Below, piece by piece: positions 1-8,019 of a stretch of 64,000 nt of DNA. Source of the stretch: Niastella sp. (lineage in GTDB: Bacteria > Bacteroidota > Bacteroidia > Chitinophagales > Chitinophagaceae). Under the pieces are notes generated by a model. That model ran no database searches. It was not told where the DNA came from and was given only the letters and a program-made list of their open reading frames with translations. Made by a program: the position numbers and the translations under genes. Where the stretch lies: assembly GCA_016710595.1 (NCBI GenBank), contig JADJVM010000002.1, positions 106,909-170,908 of the forward strand. Direction: 5' to 3'. The first letter of the stretch is position 1; each line of letters starts with the position of its first letter.

Positions 1-2028
1 ATTCGCCCTTTTTTCAGATAGCAGCTGGTTCTTAGTTTCATCGCCTTGTGCATCCGTATAGCCATCTACTTGTAATTTTAAGGTAGGGTCTTCTTTCATT
101 AGCGCCACTACTTCATCTAAAGATTTGTATGATTTGGGCATCAGCTTGAAACTACCGGTTGCATAAAAAATATTTCTTGCGGCTACGTTTATTTTTTCAA
201 GTACCTCTTTTTTAATTTCAGGACATCCCTGGTTTTCTTTGGTACCTGCTCTGTCGGGGCATTTATCTTCTTCATCGTTAATACCATCTCCATCGGTATC
301 GGGTATGGGGCAGCCATTGTATTTAGCTAAACCAGCTACAGTAGGGCATTTATCCTCTTCATCGTTAATGCCATCGCCATCGGTATCGGGTATGGGGCAG
401 CCATTGTATTTGGCTAAACCAGCTACAGTAGGGCATTTATCTTCCTCATCGTTAATGCCATCTCCATCGGTATCGGGTATGGGGCAACCATTGTATTTGG
501 CTAAACCAGCTACAGTAGGGCATTTATCTTCTTCATCGTTAATGCCATCGCCATCGGTATCTACAATTTTAGGAGCTTCTGCAATGGGGGCTTCTTTTAC
601 TTTTTTCTTTTTTTGCAGCATGCCAAAACGTAAACCGGTATGTATATCCACATGTTTGGTTTTGCCACTTATTAAAGTTGAAAGAATAGAACCAGATCCA
701 ATAAAAAATGGCCCTCCTCTTAATGAAATGCCTGAATTAAAACCGGAAATATTATTATAACTTATGGGCAGGTAAGCGCCAAAACTTTTCCCCTCATATC
801 GTGGCGTTACCATAATATAATGTGCAGCATGCGTTTTCCTGGCATTGCTGCTACCCTGGTTTACAGCGAACATGCCGCCCAGGTTTACAAAAAAACCTTT
901 ATTGAAATTATAATCAAATGAAGCAGTGATAGAAGTAGGTAAACTAAAAGTATAACTACTGCCATCAGAAGATGTTTTTGTGATCATCGGGCTGGCCGCA
1001 TCCAGTGCATGAGAAATGTCAGAGAAATCACTAATGTCTTCAAAACGGTTTAGCATTAAAGTGTCTTGCCCATTCGGGTTAAGCGCTGTATTTAAAGTAT
1101 AGGAGCCATGATCTTTACTGTTTTTATATTTTATAGAACCCAGGTCGTGTACAGCCAGTTCTAATTTATATTTATATTTATTTAAATCTTTTCTAAAACT
1201 GTTGTCTGCATTATTATAAGATCCATAGTCTGGCCTGTATTCATACACAACACCAAGATCTGCACCAATACCTGATCCGTTTGCTTTAATTTTAAAATCA
1301 TCATAACTACTTAACCCGGCAGAGCCATAAGAAATGTTTCCAGTGGTACTTCTTAATATTTTATCTTCAAAAAAGTTTTCATCTAATGTGCCTTTCAGGT
1401 TCGATAAACCAATATACCCCGACCCGGCGCCCATTAAATACTTTAATGTAATTCCGCCCTTAAAAAAATGTTGTTTATTATTTGAAATTACATGGCCAAA
1501 ACTCAACCCGAATTCTGACCATAAATTTGAAGAGATGATGAATTTGTCCTGGTTTAATGCTGTAGGATAAGTGATAGGGCTATTATCATCTTCCAACGCA
1601 TTTAATAAGGTGCCTGGTAGTTTATCAATATTAATCATGGAGCGGGCTCTTGTAGTAATGGCAAAACTATTTTGGGAATTTATATTGAACATAAACGAAG
1701 GGCCAAATACATCAAAATCTGCCATGATGTTTGCATTCTTACCTACCCGGCGGTCAAGAAAGGCATCCAGGCTATCGCCATTTATTAGGCTGGAAAGACC
1801 TTTTACCTTAAGGGTAGCATAATCATTGGCCAGCGTAGCATTTAGCGATACCAGGTTAACATCCCACCGGTACCGGCTGTCTGCAATATTCGCCGGATTA
1901 AAAAACACCCCGTTTATACCTGTGAAATTTCCGGTACTGTAACCGGCATAATTTTGAGCATCTGCACTTATTGCAAATACCATAACGGTAATGAATGAAA
2001 AGATTTTTTTCAACATTGAAGTTTTCAT
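1..2028 (-). CDS. OmpA-family outer membrane protein with TSP3 repeats (C-terminus cut by window edge)
   Basis: The reading frame is open from an ATG at 2028 to base 1, giving 676 codons with no stop, so the protein continues outside the window. It begins with a signal peptide (charged MKTSMLKK, hydrophobic core, ADA-Q cleavage region). Roughly residues 25-460 are a beta-rich domain, probably of the DUF5723 type common in Bacteroidota. Four calcium-binding thrombospondin type 3 repeats (DTDGDGINDEED) follow, then the start of an OmpA peptidoglycan-binding domain (NIFYATGSFKL, then LQVDGYTD). It is expected to sit in the outer membrane and tether it to peptidoglycan. The family call is firm for the OmpA and TSP3 parts and tentative for the N-terminal domain. 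Confidence 0.85.
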   Translation of the reverse strand, partial: MKTSMLKKIFSFITVMVFAISADAQNYAGYSTGNFTGINGVFFNPANIADSRYRWDVNLVSLNATLANDYATLKVKGLSSLINGDSLDAFLDRRVGKNANIMADFDVFGPSFMFNINSQNSFAITTRARSMINIDKLPGTLLNALEDDNSPITYPTALNQDKFIISSNLWSEFGLSFGHVISNNKQHFFKGGITLKYLMGAGSGYIGLSNLKGTLDENFFEDKILRSTTGNISYGSAGLSSYDDFKIKANGSGIGADLGVVYEYRPDYGSYNNADNSFRKDLNKYKYKLELAVHDLGSIKYKNSKDHGSYTLNTALNPNGQDTLMLNRFEDISDFSDISHALDAASPMITKTSSDGSSYTFSLPTSITASFDYNFNKGFFVNLGGMFAVNQGSSNARKTHAAHYIMVTPRYEGKSFGAYLPISYNNISGFNSGISLRGGPFFIGSGSILSTLISGKTKHVDIHTGLRFGMLQKKKKVKEAPIAEAPKIVDTDGDGINDEEDKCPTVAGLAKYNGCPIPDTDGDGINDEEDKCPTVAGLAKYNGCPIPDTDGDGINDEEDKCPTVAGLAKYNGCPIPDTDGDGINDEEDKCPDRAGTKENQGCPEIKKEVLEKINVAARNIFYATGSFKLMPKSYKSLDEVVALMKEDPTLKLQVDGYTDAQGDETKNQLLSEKRAN
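244..561 (-). repeat. Four TSP3-coding tandem repeats, 87-bp period
   Basis: The motif gggcatttatc recurs at 257, 344, 431 and 518, an exact 87-bp (29-codon) period. The units encode DTDGDGINDEEDKCP followed by TVAGLAKYNGCPIP. Differences between copies are almost all synonymous single bases, so the array has expanded or been homogenised recently. The last unit toward the C-terminus ends differently (RAGTKENQGCPE). Confidence 0.9.
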
Positions 2029-2044
2029 GAATTTAGTTTGAGGT

Positions 2045-2590
2045 TTAATTTTCTTTTGTTGTTTTATCTCCTGTAAACCACTGTTCTTTATTTTTAAAGA
2101 GAACATTAAAAGTGGTTAAGGATCCATAGCAACGGGTTATGTATTGTTGTAAGTTTACTTTGTCTTCGTCTGAAAGTTGCTTATGGCTGTTGATGTTTTG
2201 CTCCAACACTCTTAGCCGGTCCCTGAGCATAACTATTTTATGAAAGAAATCTTCAATAGGGAGATCTTTTGGTTTTAAATTTTTATCGGCAGGTTGCAGG
2301 CTAAGGGTTCCTCCCGTCCAGCGATCGCCCAACGCAACATCTTCCTGAATGCCTCCCCAAAGCCGCAAAATTTTTAATAATGATTTTTCAGCTTCAGCAA
2401 GGGTCTCTATTTCTGCTGTAACATTTTCAGGAATAATCTCATCTAATTGTTCATCTGTTTTATCAATTTCTTTAATGCCTATATTAATAAATGAGATTAA
2501 ATAACTGGCATACCGAATACCAACAATTACACCGGGGCCATAAAGGGTATGTTGTAAACGGGTGCCAATACCTAAAGTAGTTTGGTCCAT
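2045..2590 (-). CDS. Conserved hypothetical protein, 181 aa
   Basis: I do not recognise a named family. Residues 7-25 (GTRLQHTLYGPGVIVGI) look like the small beta-barrel 'H-x-x-Y-G-x-G-V-V' fold seen in CarD-like and UvrD C-terminal Tudor-like domains, which bind protein or nucleic acid. The rest is predicted helical with charged, possibly coiled-coil segments around residues 118-150. There is no signal peptide, so it should be cytoplasmic. It lies 16 bp from the OmpA gene start on the same strand and has its own good TAnnTTTG box at 2612-2619. Confidence 0.6.
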   Translation of the reverse strand: MDQTTLGIGTRLQHTLYGPGVIVGIRYASYLISFINIGIKEIDKTDEQLDEIIPENVTAEIETLAEAEKSLLKILRLWGGIQEDVALGDRWTGGTLSLQPADKNLKPKDLPIEDFFHKIVMLRDRLRVLEQNINSHKQLSDEDKVNLQQYITRCYGSLTTFNVLFKNKEQWFTGDKTTKEN

Positions 2591-2611
2591 TTGTATAAAT
2601 TAATTATTAAT

Positions 2612-2619
2612 CAAATATA
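2612..2619 (-). promoter_or_regulatory. Bacteroidota -7 box (TATATTTG)
   Basis: Read on the minus strand this is TATATTTG, a perfect TAnnTTTG. Using the 6-nt box-to-start spacing seen at rnpB, transcription would begin near 2606, giving a 16-nt leader before the ATG at 2590. Confidence 0.5.
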
Positions 2620-2678
2620 AGATTGATTAAATAAAAAGATTTGTATTATTTTTTTTAATAAACTGGTAATGCAGTATT

Positions 2679-3920
2679 TTATTGCCTGCTTATTTTAATA
2701 AATAATCCCGAATCGGTAATGGTATATACGGCTCCATTGGAGGATGCCAATACATCCCGGAACCTTTCATTTTTGTCGGCCAGAAGCCGCTCTTCACCAA
2801 TCACTTTATTATTTTGTATTTGAAGTCTTATAATATGCTGGCCACTCAGGCAACCAATAAACAAGTTGTTTTTCCACTCGGGAATTTGATTGCTGCTGTA
2901 AAAGCTGCAGCCACTGGGCGATATAGAAGGGTCCCAGTAATAAACAGGCTGTTCCATTCCCTGCTTTTGTGTGATCGCTTCACCAATTTTGTTTCCATTA
3001 TACTCAAGCCCATAAGTGATGGTAGGCCAGCCGTAATTATTTCCGGCTTTTATAATGTTTAATTCATCGCCACCATAAGGGCCAAATTCAGTTTCCCAAA
3101 GTTCACCTGTTTGAGGATGTATGGCCAGTCCCTGCGCATTTCTAATACCATACGCATAAATTTCGGGCAATGCTTTTGTATCATTTATAAATGGGTTACC
3201 CGGAGCAGGGTTGCCATCCTTTGTAATTTTAAAGATTTTTCCAAGGCCACTTGTAAGCCATTGTGCCTGTTTGCGGCCTTCTAAAATTGATCGCTCACCG
3301 GTGCTTACAAAAAGATTTCCTGTACTATCAAATACTAAGCGGGAGCCAAAATGTAAATTACTTTTTAAAGAAGGATACACCCTGAAAATAACGGTTACAT
3401 CCTCCATCTTTTTTTCATCTGATGATAATTTTCCTTTTGCTACAGCAGTGTGATTCCCTTTTTCATCAGCTTCAGAAAATGACCAATAAATCATCCTGTT
3501 TTTTTCAAACTGCAGATCAATTGCAATCCCCAGCAGCCCGCCTTGCCCTTTATCATCTACCGGCGGAATCCCATTAATTTTTTGTAGCTGCATTCCATTT
3601 TCAGCCAGCAGGTAAATGAATCCTGATTTTTCTGTAATCAGGAAGCGCCCATCGGGTAATTGCGCCATTCCCCAGGGACGCCCCAGGTCCTTTGCCAAAA
3701 TTTTGGATGTATAAGCTGTGTGGGTTTTTATTGAGCTAACCCTTGTTTGGTCTTCAAAAGCCGGGCTGTAAGTAGTATTGTGAGGCTTTGTTTCTACCGG
3801 GTTGTTTGGAAAGGGCTGTTTTTTGTTGGAAGTAGCTGCCTGTTTTTTTTGTGTAGTTTGTTGTCCACATCCCATGATGCTGATAAAATAGATAAAAATA
3901 AAACAGGGGTACCACTTCAT
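2679..3920 (-). CDS. PQQ-dependent sugar dehydrogenase-like lipoprotein (GSDH family)
   Basis: The 413-residue protein starts with a lipoprotein signal ending in SIMGC, so it should be lipid-anchored after export. After a low-complexity linker, residues about 80-410 show the six-bladed propeller pattern of glucose/sorbosone dehydrogenases: RPWGMAQLPDGRFLITEKSG, GQGGLLGIAID, NLFVSTGER, AYGIRNAQGLA, ETEFGPYGGDELN, NNYGWP. In this family the Asp-Glu-Leu-Asn and Arg-Asn motifs surround the PQQ and calcium site. The true substrate cannot be read from sequence. It stands alone between two unrelated minus-strand genes. Confidence 0.85.
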   Translation of the reverse strand: MKWYPCFIFIYFISIMGCGQQTTQKKQAATSNKKQPFPNNPVETKPHNTTYSPAFEDQTRVSSIKTHTAYTSKILAKDLGRPWGMAQLPDGRFLITEKSGFIYLLAENGMQLQKINGIPPVDDKGQGGLLGIAIDLQFEKNRMIYWSFSEADEKGNHTAVAKGKLSSDEKKMEDVTVIFRVYPSLKSNLHFGSRLVFDSTGNLFVSTGERSILEGRKQAQWLTSGLGKIFKITKDGNPAPGNPFINDTKALPEIYAYGIRNAQGLAIHPQTGELWETEFGPYGGDELNIIKAGNNYGWPTITYGLEYNGNKIGEAITQKQGMEQPVYYWDPSISPSGCSFYSSNQIPEWKNNLFIGCLSGQHIIRLQIQNNKVIGEERLLADKNERFRDVLASSNGAVYTITDSGLFIKISRQ

Positions 3921-3991
3921 AATTAATTAATTGTAAAAGGCCTAAGGATAATCCAACCAAATGAAAAATATTTTATAACCCAAAATATATT

Positions 3992-4666
3992 TTAAAAATT
4001 TGATGATTTTAATAATGTTACCATATCGGTATGGCTTGTGATACCCAGGTAATCCAGGTCAATTAAAGAACTACTTTCAATCAATCCGTAGCCGGGTGCA
4101 TAATAACTTTGAATATTACTGGTAAGGCTATTACTGGGAATAGCAGAAGCTGAAACAGTGGTTTTAATCTGTATCACATGCGAATATGCTTTTCCAAGAA
4201 CGGTACGGCTAAGTTCGGTTCCTACCACGGTATTATTTAATGTTGCAGTAATGGGAACCCCTGAAAAATTAATATTAAAATTTTGATCCCAACCGGAACC
4301 AACGGCTACATTCGTTTTTAAATAAAGTACTTCTGCGAGGCTACCACCTAATTCGGTAGGTAAGGCACGCAGGTTGTAATAATCATTACCCGAAACAGCA
4401 TAATATTCTGAACCCTGGGTAGCAGAATTGATAAATACATGATAATTGCGGCTGCTTACACTACTATCCCGGTTGGTAGAAGTAATGGTATATTCAGTAA
4501 CAACCGGTGTACCCGTACTATTATCTGTATTTTGATAAGTTCTTGCCTCATTTGCATTGAGAGACATATAACTGCCTGGTGTTTGATTTTGTGGGGTATC
4601 GTCCTTTTTTGAACAGGATGATGCTGCAAAAACGGTTAGAGCGAGGATTAATATTGACTTTTTCAT
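3992..4666 (-). CDS. Hypothetical lipoprotein, 224 aa
   Basis: The N-terminus is a short lipoprotein signal (KKSILILALTVFAASSC) with Cys18 as the lipidation residue, followed by a charged spacer (SKKDDTPQNQ). The mature part is rich in Ser, Thr, Asn and Tyr with alternating hydrophobic residues, consistent with a beta-sandwich. I recognise no named domain. It is transcribed away from the ribosomal operon, whose promoter lies immediately upstream on the other strand. Confidence 0.65.
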   Translation of the reverse strand: MKKSILILALTVFAASSCSKKDDTPQNQTPGSYMSLNANEARTYQNTDNSTGTPVVTEYTITSTNRDSSVSSRNYHVFINSATQGSEYYAVSGNDYYNLRALPTELGGSLAEVLYLKTNVAVGSGWDQNFNINFSGVPITATLNNTVVGTELSRTVLGKAYSHVIQIKTTVSASAIPSNSLTSNIQSYYAPGYGLIESSSLIDLDYLGITSHTDMVTLLKSSNF

Positions 4667-4702
4667 AAAATATTTAATTTTTAGGCACTAATATCCGCTT
4701 TT

Positions 4703-4737
4703 TTTGCGAATAAATTAAATATTTCTCCCTATCTTTG
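4703..4737 (+). promoter_or_regulatory. Promoter of the infA-rplQ operon
   Basis: A TTTG at 4703-4706 and a perfect TAnnTTTG box (TATCTTTG) at 4730-4737 are separated by 23 bases, slightly longer than the usual 19-21. The predicted start near 4743 leaves only about 8 bases before infA. Confidence 0.55.
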
Positions 4738-4750
4738 CGCTCCGAAAATT

Positions 4751-4969
4751 ATGGCTAAACAGGCATTAATCAAACAAGATGGTACGATAATAGAAGCATT
4801 GAGTAATGCTATGTTTAAAGTAAAACTGGAGAATGGCCACGAAATATTGGCCACCATTTCAGGAAAAATGAGGATGCATTACATCCGTATTTTACCTGGC
4901 GATAAAGTAGGGGTAGAGATGAGCCCTTATGATTTAACGAGGGGCCGGATCATTTTCAGGTATAAATAA
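4751..4969 (+). CDS. infA: Translation initiation factor IF-1
   Basis: The 72-residue S1-like OB-fold protein matches IF-1 in length and motifs: DGTIIEALSNAMFKVKLENGHEILATISGKMRMHYIRILPGD. It binds the 30S A site during initiation. It is first gene of the alpha-operon group here, 47 bp before rpmJ. The usual upstream partners secY and map are absent; a divergent lipoprotein gene lies there instead. Confidence 0.97.
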   Translation: MAKQALIKQDGTIIEALSNAMFKVKLENGHEILATISGKMRMHYIRILPGDKVGVEMSPYDLTRGRIIFRYK

Positions 4970-5016
4970 AAAATATTTTTTTAGATAACTAAAGTATAAC
5001 AAGTAAAACAGAAATC

Positions 5017-5133
5017 ATGAAGGTAAGAGCTTCAATAAAAAAACGCAGTGTAGATTGCAAGATTGTGAGGAGAAAGGGGCGCCTGTATGTAATCAACAAA
5101 AAGAATCCACGCTTTAAACAAAAGCAAGGGTAA
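5017..5133 (+). CDS. rpmJ: 50S ribosomal protein L36 (zinc-free type)
   Basis: A 38-codon frame beginning MKVRASIKKRS and ending NPRFKQKQG is L36. The classical Cys-Cys-Cys-His zinc ligands are mostly gone: only one Cys remains (VDCKIV), and the other positions hold Ser, Asn and Phe. This is the C-minus form usual in Bacteroidota, which folds without zinc. The gene lies between infA and rpsM in the standard order. Confidence 0.95.
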   Translation: MKVRASIKKRSVDCKIVRRKGRLYVINKKNPRFKQKQG

Positions 5134-5169
5134 TTGTAATTTTTAAATTATTTAATCTTAATATTTAAT

Positions 5170-5550
5170 ATGGCTCGTATTGCCGGTATAGATTTACCAA
5201 AAAATAAAAGAGGAGAAATTGGGCTTACTTATATATATGGTATTGGCCCTTCTACTGCTAAGTATATTTTAACCAAAGCAGGAATTGATGTAAATAAAAA
5301 AGTGAACCAGTGGAATGATGATGAGCAAACGGCCATTCGTAACATCATCAATAGTGAGTTTAAAACAGAAGGCGCTTTAAGGAGTGAAACCCAAATGAGC
5401 ATTAAGCGTTTACTTGATATTGCCTGCTACCGGGGTATCCGCCATCGTAAAGGATTGCCGGTACGTGGCCAGCGTACCCGTACAAACAGCCGTACCCGTA
5501 AAGGAAAACGTAAAACAGTTGCGGGTAAAAAGAAAGTGGCTAAAAAATAA
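5170..5550 (+). CDS. rpsM: 30S ribosomal protein S13
   Basis: The 126-residue protein has the S13 helix-two-turn-helix core (RIAGIDLPKNKRGEIGLTYI, YGIGPSTAKYIL) and the basic tail (RGIRHRKGLPVRGQRT, then RTRKGKRKTVAGKKK) that reaches the P-site tRNA. It starts 36 bp after rpmJ. A 167-bp gap to rpsK follows, long for this operon and containing a weak TGGATTT/AAATCCA inverted repeat. Confidence 0.97.
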   Translation: MARIAGIDLPKNKRGEIGLTYIYGIGPSTAKYILTKAGIDVNKKVNQWNDDEQTAIRNIINSEFKTEGALRSETQMSIKRLLDIACYRGIRHRKGLPVRGQRTRTNSRTRKGKRKTVAGKKKVAKK

Positions 5551-5717
5551 TTTGAGTAATGGATTTTTACTTTGGCTTTGCCAGGAATATAAATCCATTT
5601 TCAATATACGGCTTGATTTTTCAGCACCAGCGCCGGATCGTGTAAGCCCACAGGAGGGTTGGTACTGTTCGATAGAAATATCGGGTTTATTTTTAAAGAT
5701 TACCTATTTATTAAGTT

Positions 5718-6125
5718 ATGGCAAAAGCACAAGGCGCTAAAACAGGAAAAGCAGCCGCTAAAAAAAGAGTAGTAAAAGTAGATGCACATGGCGATGCACA
5801 CATTGTAGCCAGTTTCAACAACATCATCATTAGTTTAACCAACAAACAAGGCCAGATTATTTCATGGTCTTCTGCCGGTAAAATGGGCTTTAAAGGAAGT
5901 AAGAAAAATACACCTTATGCAGCTCAAATGGCAGCAGCAGATGCCGCTAAAATTGCATTGGATGCAGGGTTAAAAAGAGTAGATGTATTTGTGAAAGGCC
6001 CCGGCAGTGGCCGTGAAGGTGCTATCCGATCACTATCTCAAAACGGTATTGAAATATCTTCCATTAAAGATATTACGCCAATGCCACACAATGGTTGCAG
6101 GCCTCCTAAAAAGAGAAGGGTATAA
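5718..6125 (+). CDS. rpsK: 30S ribosomal protein S11
   Basis: The 135-residue protein carries S11 signatures: HIVASFNNIIISLTNKQGQ, SWSSAGKMGFKGSKKNTPYAAQ, VFVKGPGSGREGAIRSL, and the C-terminal DITPMPHNGCRPPKKRRV. The N-terminal 20 residues are a Lys/Ala-rich extension. It belongs to the 30S platform near the mRNA exit. The ATG follows a T-rich leader with no clear Shine-Dalgarno, as is normal in Bacteroidota. Confidence 0.97.
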   Translation: MAKAQGAKTGKAAAKKRVVKVDAHGDAHIVASFNNIIISLTNKQGQIISWSSAGKMGFKGSKKNTPYAAQMAAADAAKIALDAGLKRVDVFVKGPGSGREGAIRSLSQNGIEISSIKDITPMPHNGCRPPKKRRV

Positions 6126-6156
6126 TTTTTCTGCAGCAATGCAGTTAACAACATAT

Positions 6157-6175
6157 TGAATCGCCATACGATTCA
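6157..6175 (+). promoter_or_regulatory. Perfect hairpin in the rpsK-rpsD gap
   Basis: TGAATCG at 6157-6163 pairs exactly with CGATTCA at 6169-6175 around a five-base loop. It lies 85 bases before rpsD in an unusually long (134-bp) gap. There is no long U-run, so a terminator is unlikely. A processing site or an S4-binding leader are possible, the latter because S4 is the autoregulator of this operon in other bacteria. Confidence 0.35.
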
Positions 6176-6259
6176 TTTTAACAAAGGGTGGACAATTCAT
6201 TTTTTACGATTTTTTACTGATTGTTTCACCGTTACAAAAAAAATCGAAATGATTAAATT

Positions 6260-6865
6260 ATGGCACGTTACACTGGTCCAAAGACCAAAATCTCCCGCAT
6301 ATTTGGGGAGCCTATTACAGGGAATGGGAAATGGTTAACTAAAAACAGTAACCCTCCCGGACAGCACGGGGCAACCCGCAAACGTAAAACCTTAGGTGAA
6401 TATGCTTTACAGCTTAAAGAAAAGCAAAAGGCAAAATACACTTACGGGTTATTGGAAAAACAATTCCGCAGAACATTTGAAGAAGCCAGCCGCCAAAAAG
6501 GTGTTACCGGCGAAAACCTCATTAAATTATTAGAAGCACGCTTAGATAATACCGTTTTTAGAATGGGTATTGCACCTAGCCGCCAGGCAGCACGCCAGTT
6601 GGTTAGCCACAAGCATATCACGGTAAATGGCGATGTCTTAAACATTCCATCTTACAGTTGTAAGCCCGGAGATGTGATAGCGTTTAAAAATAAAAGTGCT
6701 GTAAACAGTTCTCTTACTAGTGCTGTAAGAGGTAAAAATCCAAAATTTAATTGGGTTGACTGGAATGAAACTGAATTGAAAGGTACTTTTATTACATATC
6801 CCGAAAGAGAAAGCGTTCCTGAAAATATTAAGGAATCACTCATTGTGGAATTGTATAGCAAGTAA
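6260..6865 (+). CDS. rpsD: 30S ribosomal protein S4 (zinc-free type)
   Basis: The 201-residue protein shows S4 order: an N-terminal MARYTGPKTKISR without the Cys zinc cluster, PPGQHGATRKRKT, then the S4 RNA-binding domain (LDNTVFRMGIAPSRQAARQL, HKHITVNGDVLNIPSY). It nucleates 16S assembly. The end is a typical Bacteroidota PERESVPENIKESLIVELYSK. It precedes rpoA by 70 bp. Confidence 0.97.
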   Translation: MARYTGPKTKISRIFGEPITGNGKWLTKNSNPPGQHGATRKRKTLGEYALQLKEKQKAKYTYGLLEKQFRRTFEEASRQKGVTGENLIKLLEARLDNTVFRMGIAPSRQAARQLVSHKHITVNGDVLNIPSYSCKPGDVIAFKNKSAVNSSLTSAVRGKNPKFNWVDWNETELKGTFITYPERESVPENIKESLIVELYSK

Positions 6866-6935
6866 TTTACCGGCAGCAGCTTATAGTTGTTGCCCATAGC
6901 ATCACATTTAACACTCAAAAAACTAAAAATTTAAT

Positions 6936-7931
6936 ATGGCCATTTTAAATTTTGTAAAACCCGATAAAATTGTTCTTCAAAAAGCAAATGACTTTGAAGC
7001 CCAGTTTGAATTTCGCCCGCTAGAACCGGGGTATGGTGTAACGATTGGTAATGCGCTTCGCAGGGTATTGCTGAACTCCTTAGAAGGATATGCCATTACG
7101 GGAATCAATATTGCCGGTGCAGATCATGAATTTGCTACCATCAAAGGAATTACCGAAGATGTAACAGAAATAATCCTTAACCTGAAACAGGTTCGTTTTA
7201 AATCGAAAGTAGAAAATGAAGTAAGTAATGAAAAGATTTCACTTTCTATAAAAAATAAAACTGAATTCACAGCAGGTATGATAGGAGAAGCATCACCTGC
7301 TTTTGAAGTGATGAATCCTGAATTATTGATTTGCACTTTAGACAATACAGCAAAATTAGATATCGAAATTACCATTGGCAAAGGCCGTGGTTATGTACCA
7401 GCCGAAGAACATAAAGAAAAAAATACCCATTTTGGATATATTCCGGTTGATTCTATTTTTACCCCCATCAAAAATGTACGGTACATTATTGAAAATACGA
7501 GGGTGGAACAACGCACCGATTTTGAAAAATTGGTGATGGAAGTTATTACTGATGGTACCATTCATCCTGAAGAAGCAGTAAAACAGGCCAGCCGGATTTT
7601 AATTCAGCACCTGATGATCATTACAGATGAGAATATCACTTTTGATACTAAAGAAGATAAAAAAGAAGACCTGGTTGACGAACAAACCTTGCAATTACGC
7701 AAAATGCTGAAAACACCATTAGAAGATCTTGATCTTTCTGTACGTGCTTTCAATTGCTTAAAAGCAGCTAAAATAAATTCATTGAGTGAACTGGTTCAAT
7801 ACGAACAGGAAGACCTGATGAAGTTCCGAAACTTTGGACAAAAATCACTGAGTGAAATAGACCAGGTATTACAAGAAAGAGGTTTAAGCTTTGGAATGGA
7901 TTTAAGCAAACTTAAATTAGATGATGAATAA
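6936..7931 (+). CDS. rpoA: DNA-directed RNA polymerase alpha subunit
   Basis: The 331-residue protein has the alpha N-terminal dimerisation domain (residues ~1-230; PLEPGYGVTIGNALRRVLLNS, then YVPAEEHK) and a C-terminal domain (~255-320) with LDLSVRAFNCLKAAKINSL and LMKFRNFGQKSLSEID. The alpha CTD contacts UP elements and activators. The two domains are joined by a charged linker (DTKEDKKEDLVDE). Position between rpsD and rplQ is canonical. Confidence 0.98.
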   Translation: MAILNFVKPDKIVLQKANDFEAQFEFRPLEPGYGVTIGNALRRVLLNSLEGYAITGINIAGADHEFATIKGITEDVTEIILNLKQVRFKSKVENEVSNEKISLSIKNKTEFTAGMIGEASPAFEVMNPELLICTLDNTAKLDIEITIGKGRGYVPAEEHKEKNTHFGYIPVDSIFTPIKNVRYIIENTRVEQRTDFEKLVMEVITDGTIHPEEAVKQASRILIQHLMIITDENITFDTKEDKKEDLVDEQTLQLRKMLKTPLEDLDLSVRAFNCLKAAKINSLSELVQYEQEDLMKFRNFGQKSLSEIDQVLQERGLSFGMDLSKLKLDDE

Positions 7932-7973
7932 GGTCTTTTTGATCTTTCAATAAAAAATATATTTTATCAAGTA

Positions 7974-8000
7974 CCTCACAATTCCTGACCCGGTGTGAGG
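7974..8000 (+). promoter_or_regulatory. Hairpin in the rplQ leader
   Basis: CCTCACA at 7974-7980 pairs with TGTGAGG at 7994-8000 around a 13-base loop, ending 19 bases before the rplQ start. It is not followed by a U-run. It could affect rplQ translation or be an RNase processing point; only the pairing is seen. Confidence 0.35.
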
Positions 8001-8019
8001 GAATAAAAACTAAAACGTC

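Noticed and set aside
257..561. CRISPR array
   Set aside because: The 87-bp units are contiguous, coding and in frame, with no spacer variation.
239..760. Plus-strand open frame over the TSP3 repeats
   Set aside because: It is the antisense shadow of the repeat-coding region of the OmpA-family gene.
5551..5717. Possible tRNA or small RNA between rpsM and rpsK
   Set aside because: No cloverleaf or T-loop sequence found; only a weak long-loop inverted repeat.
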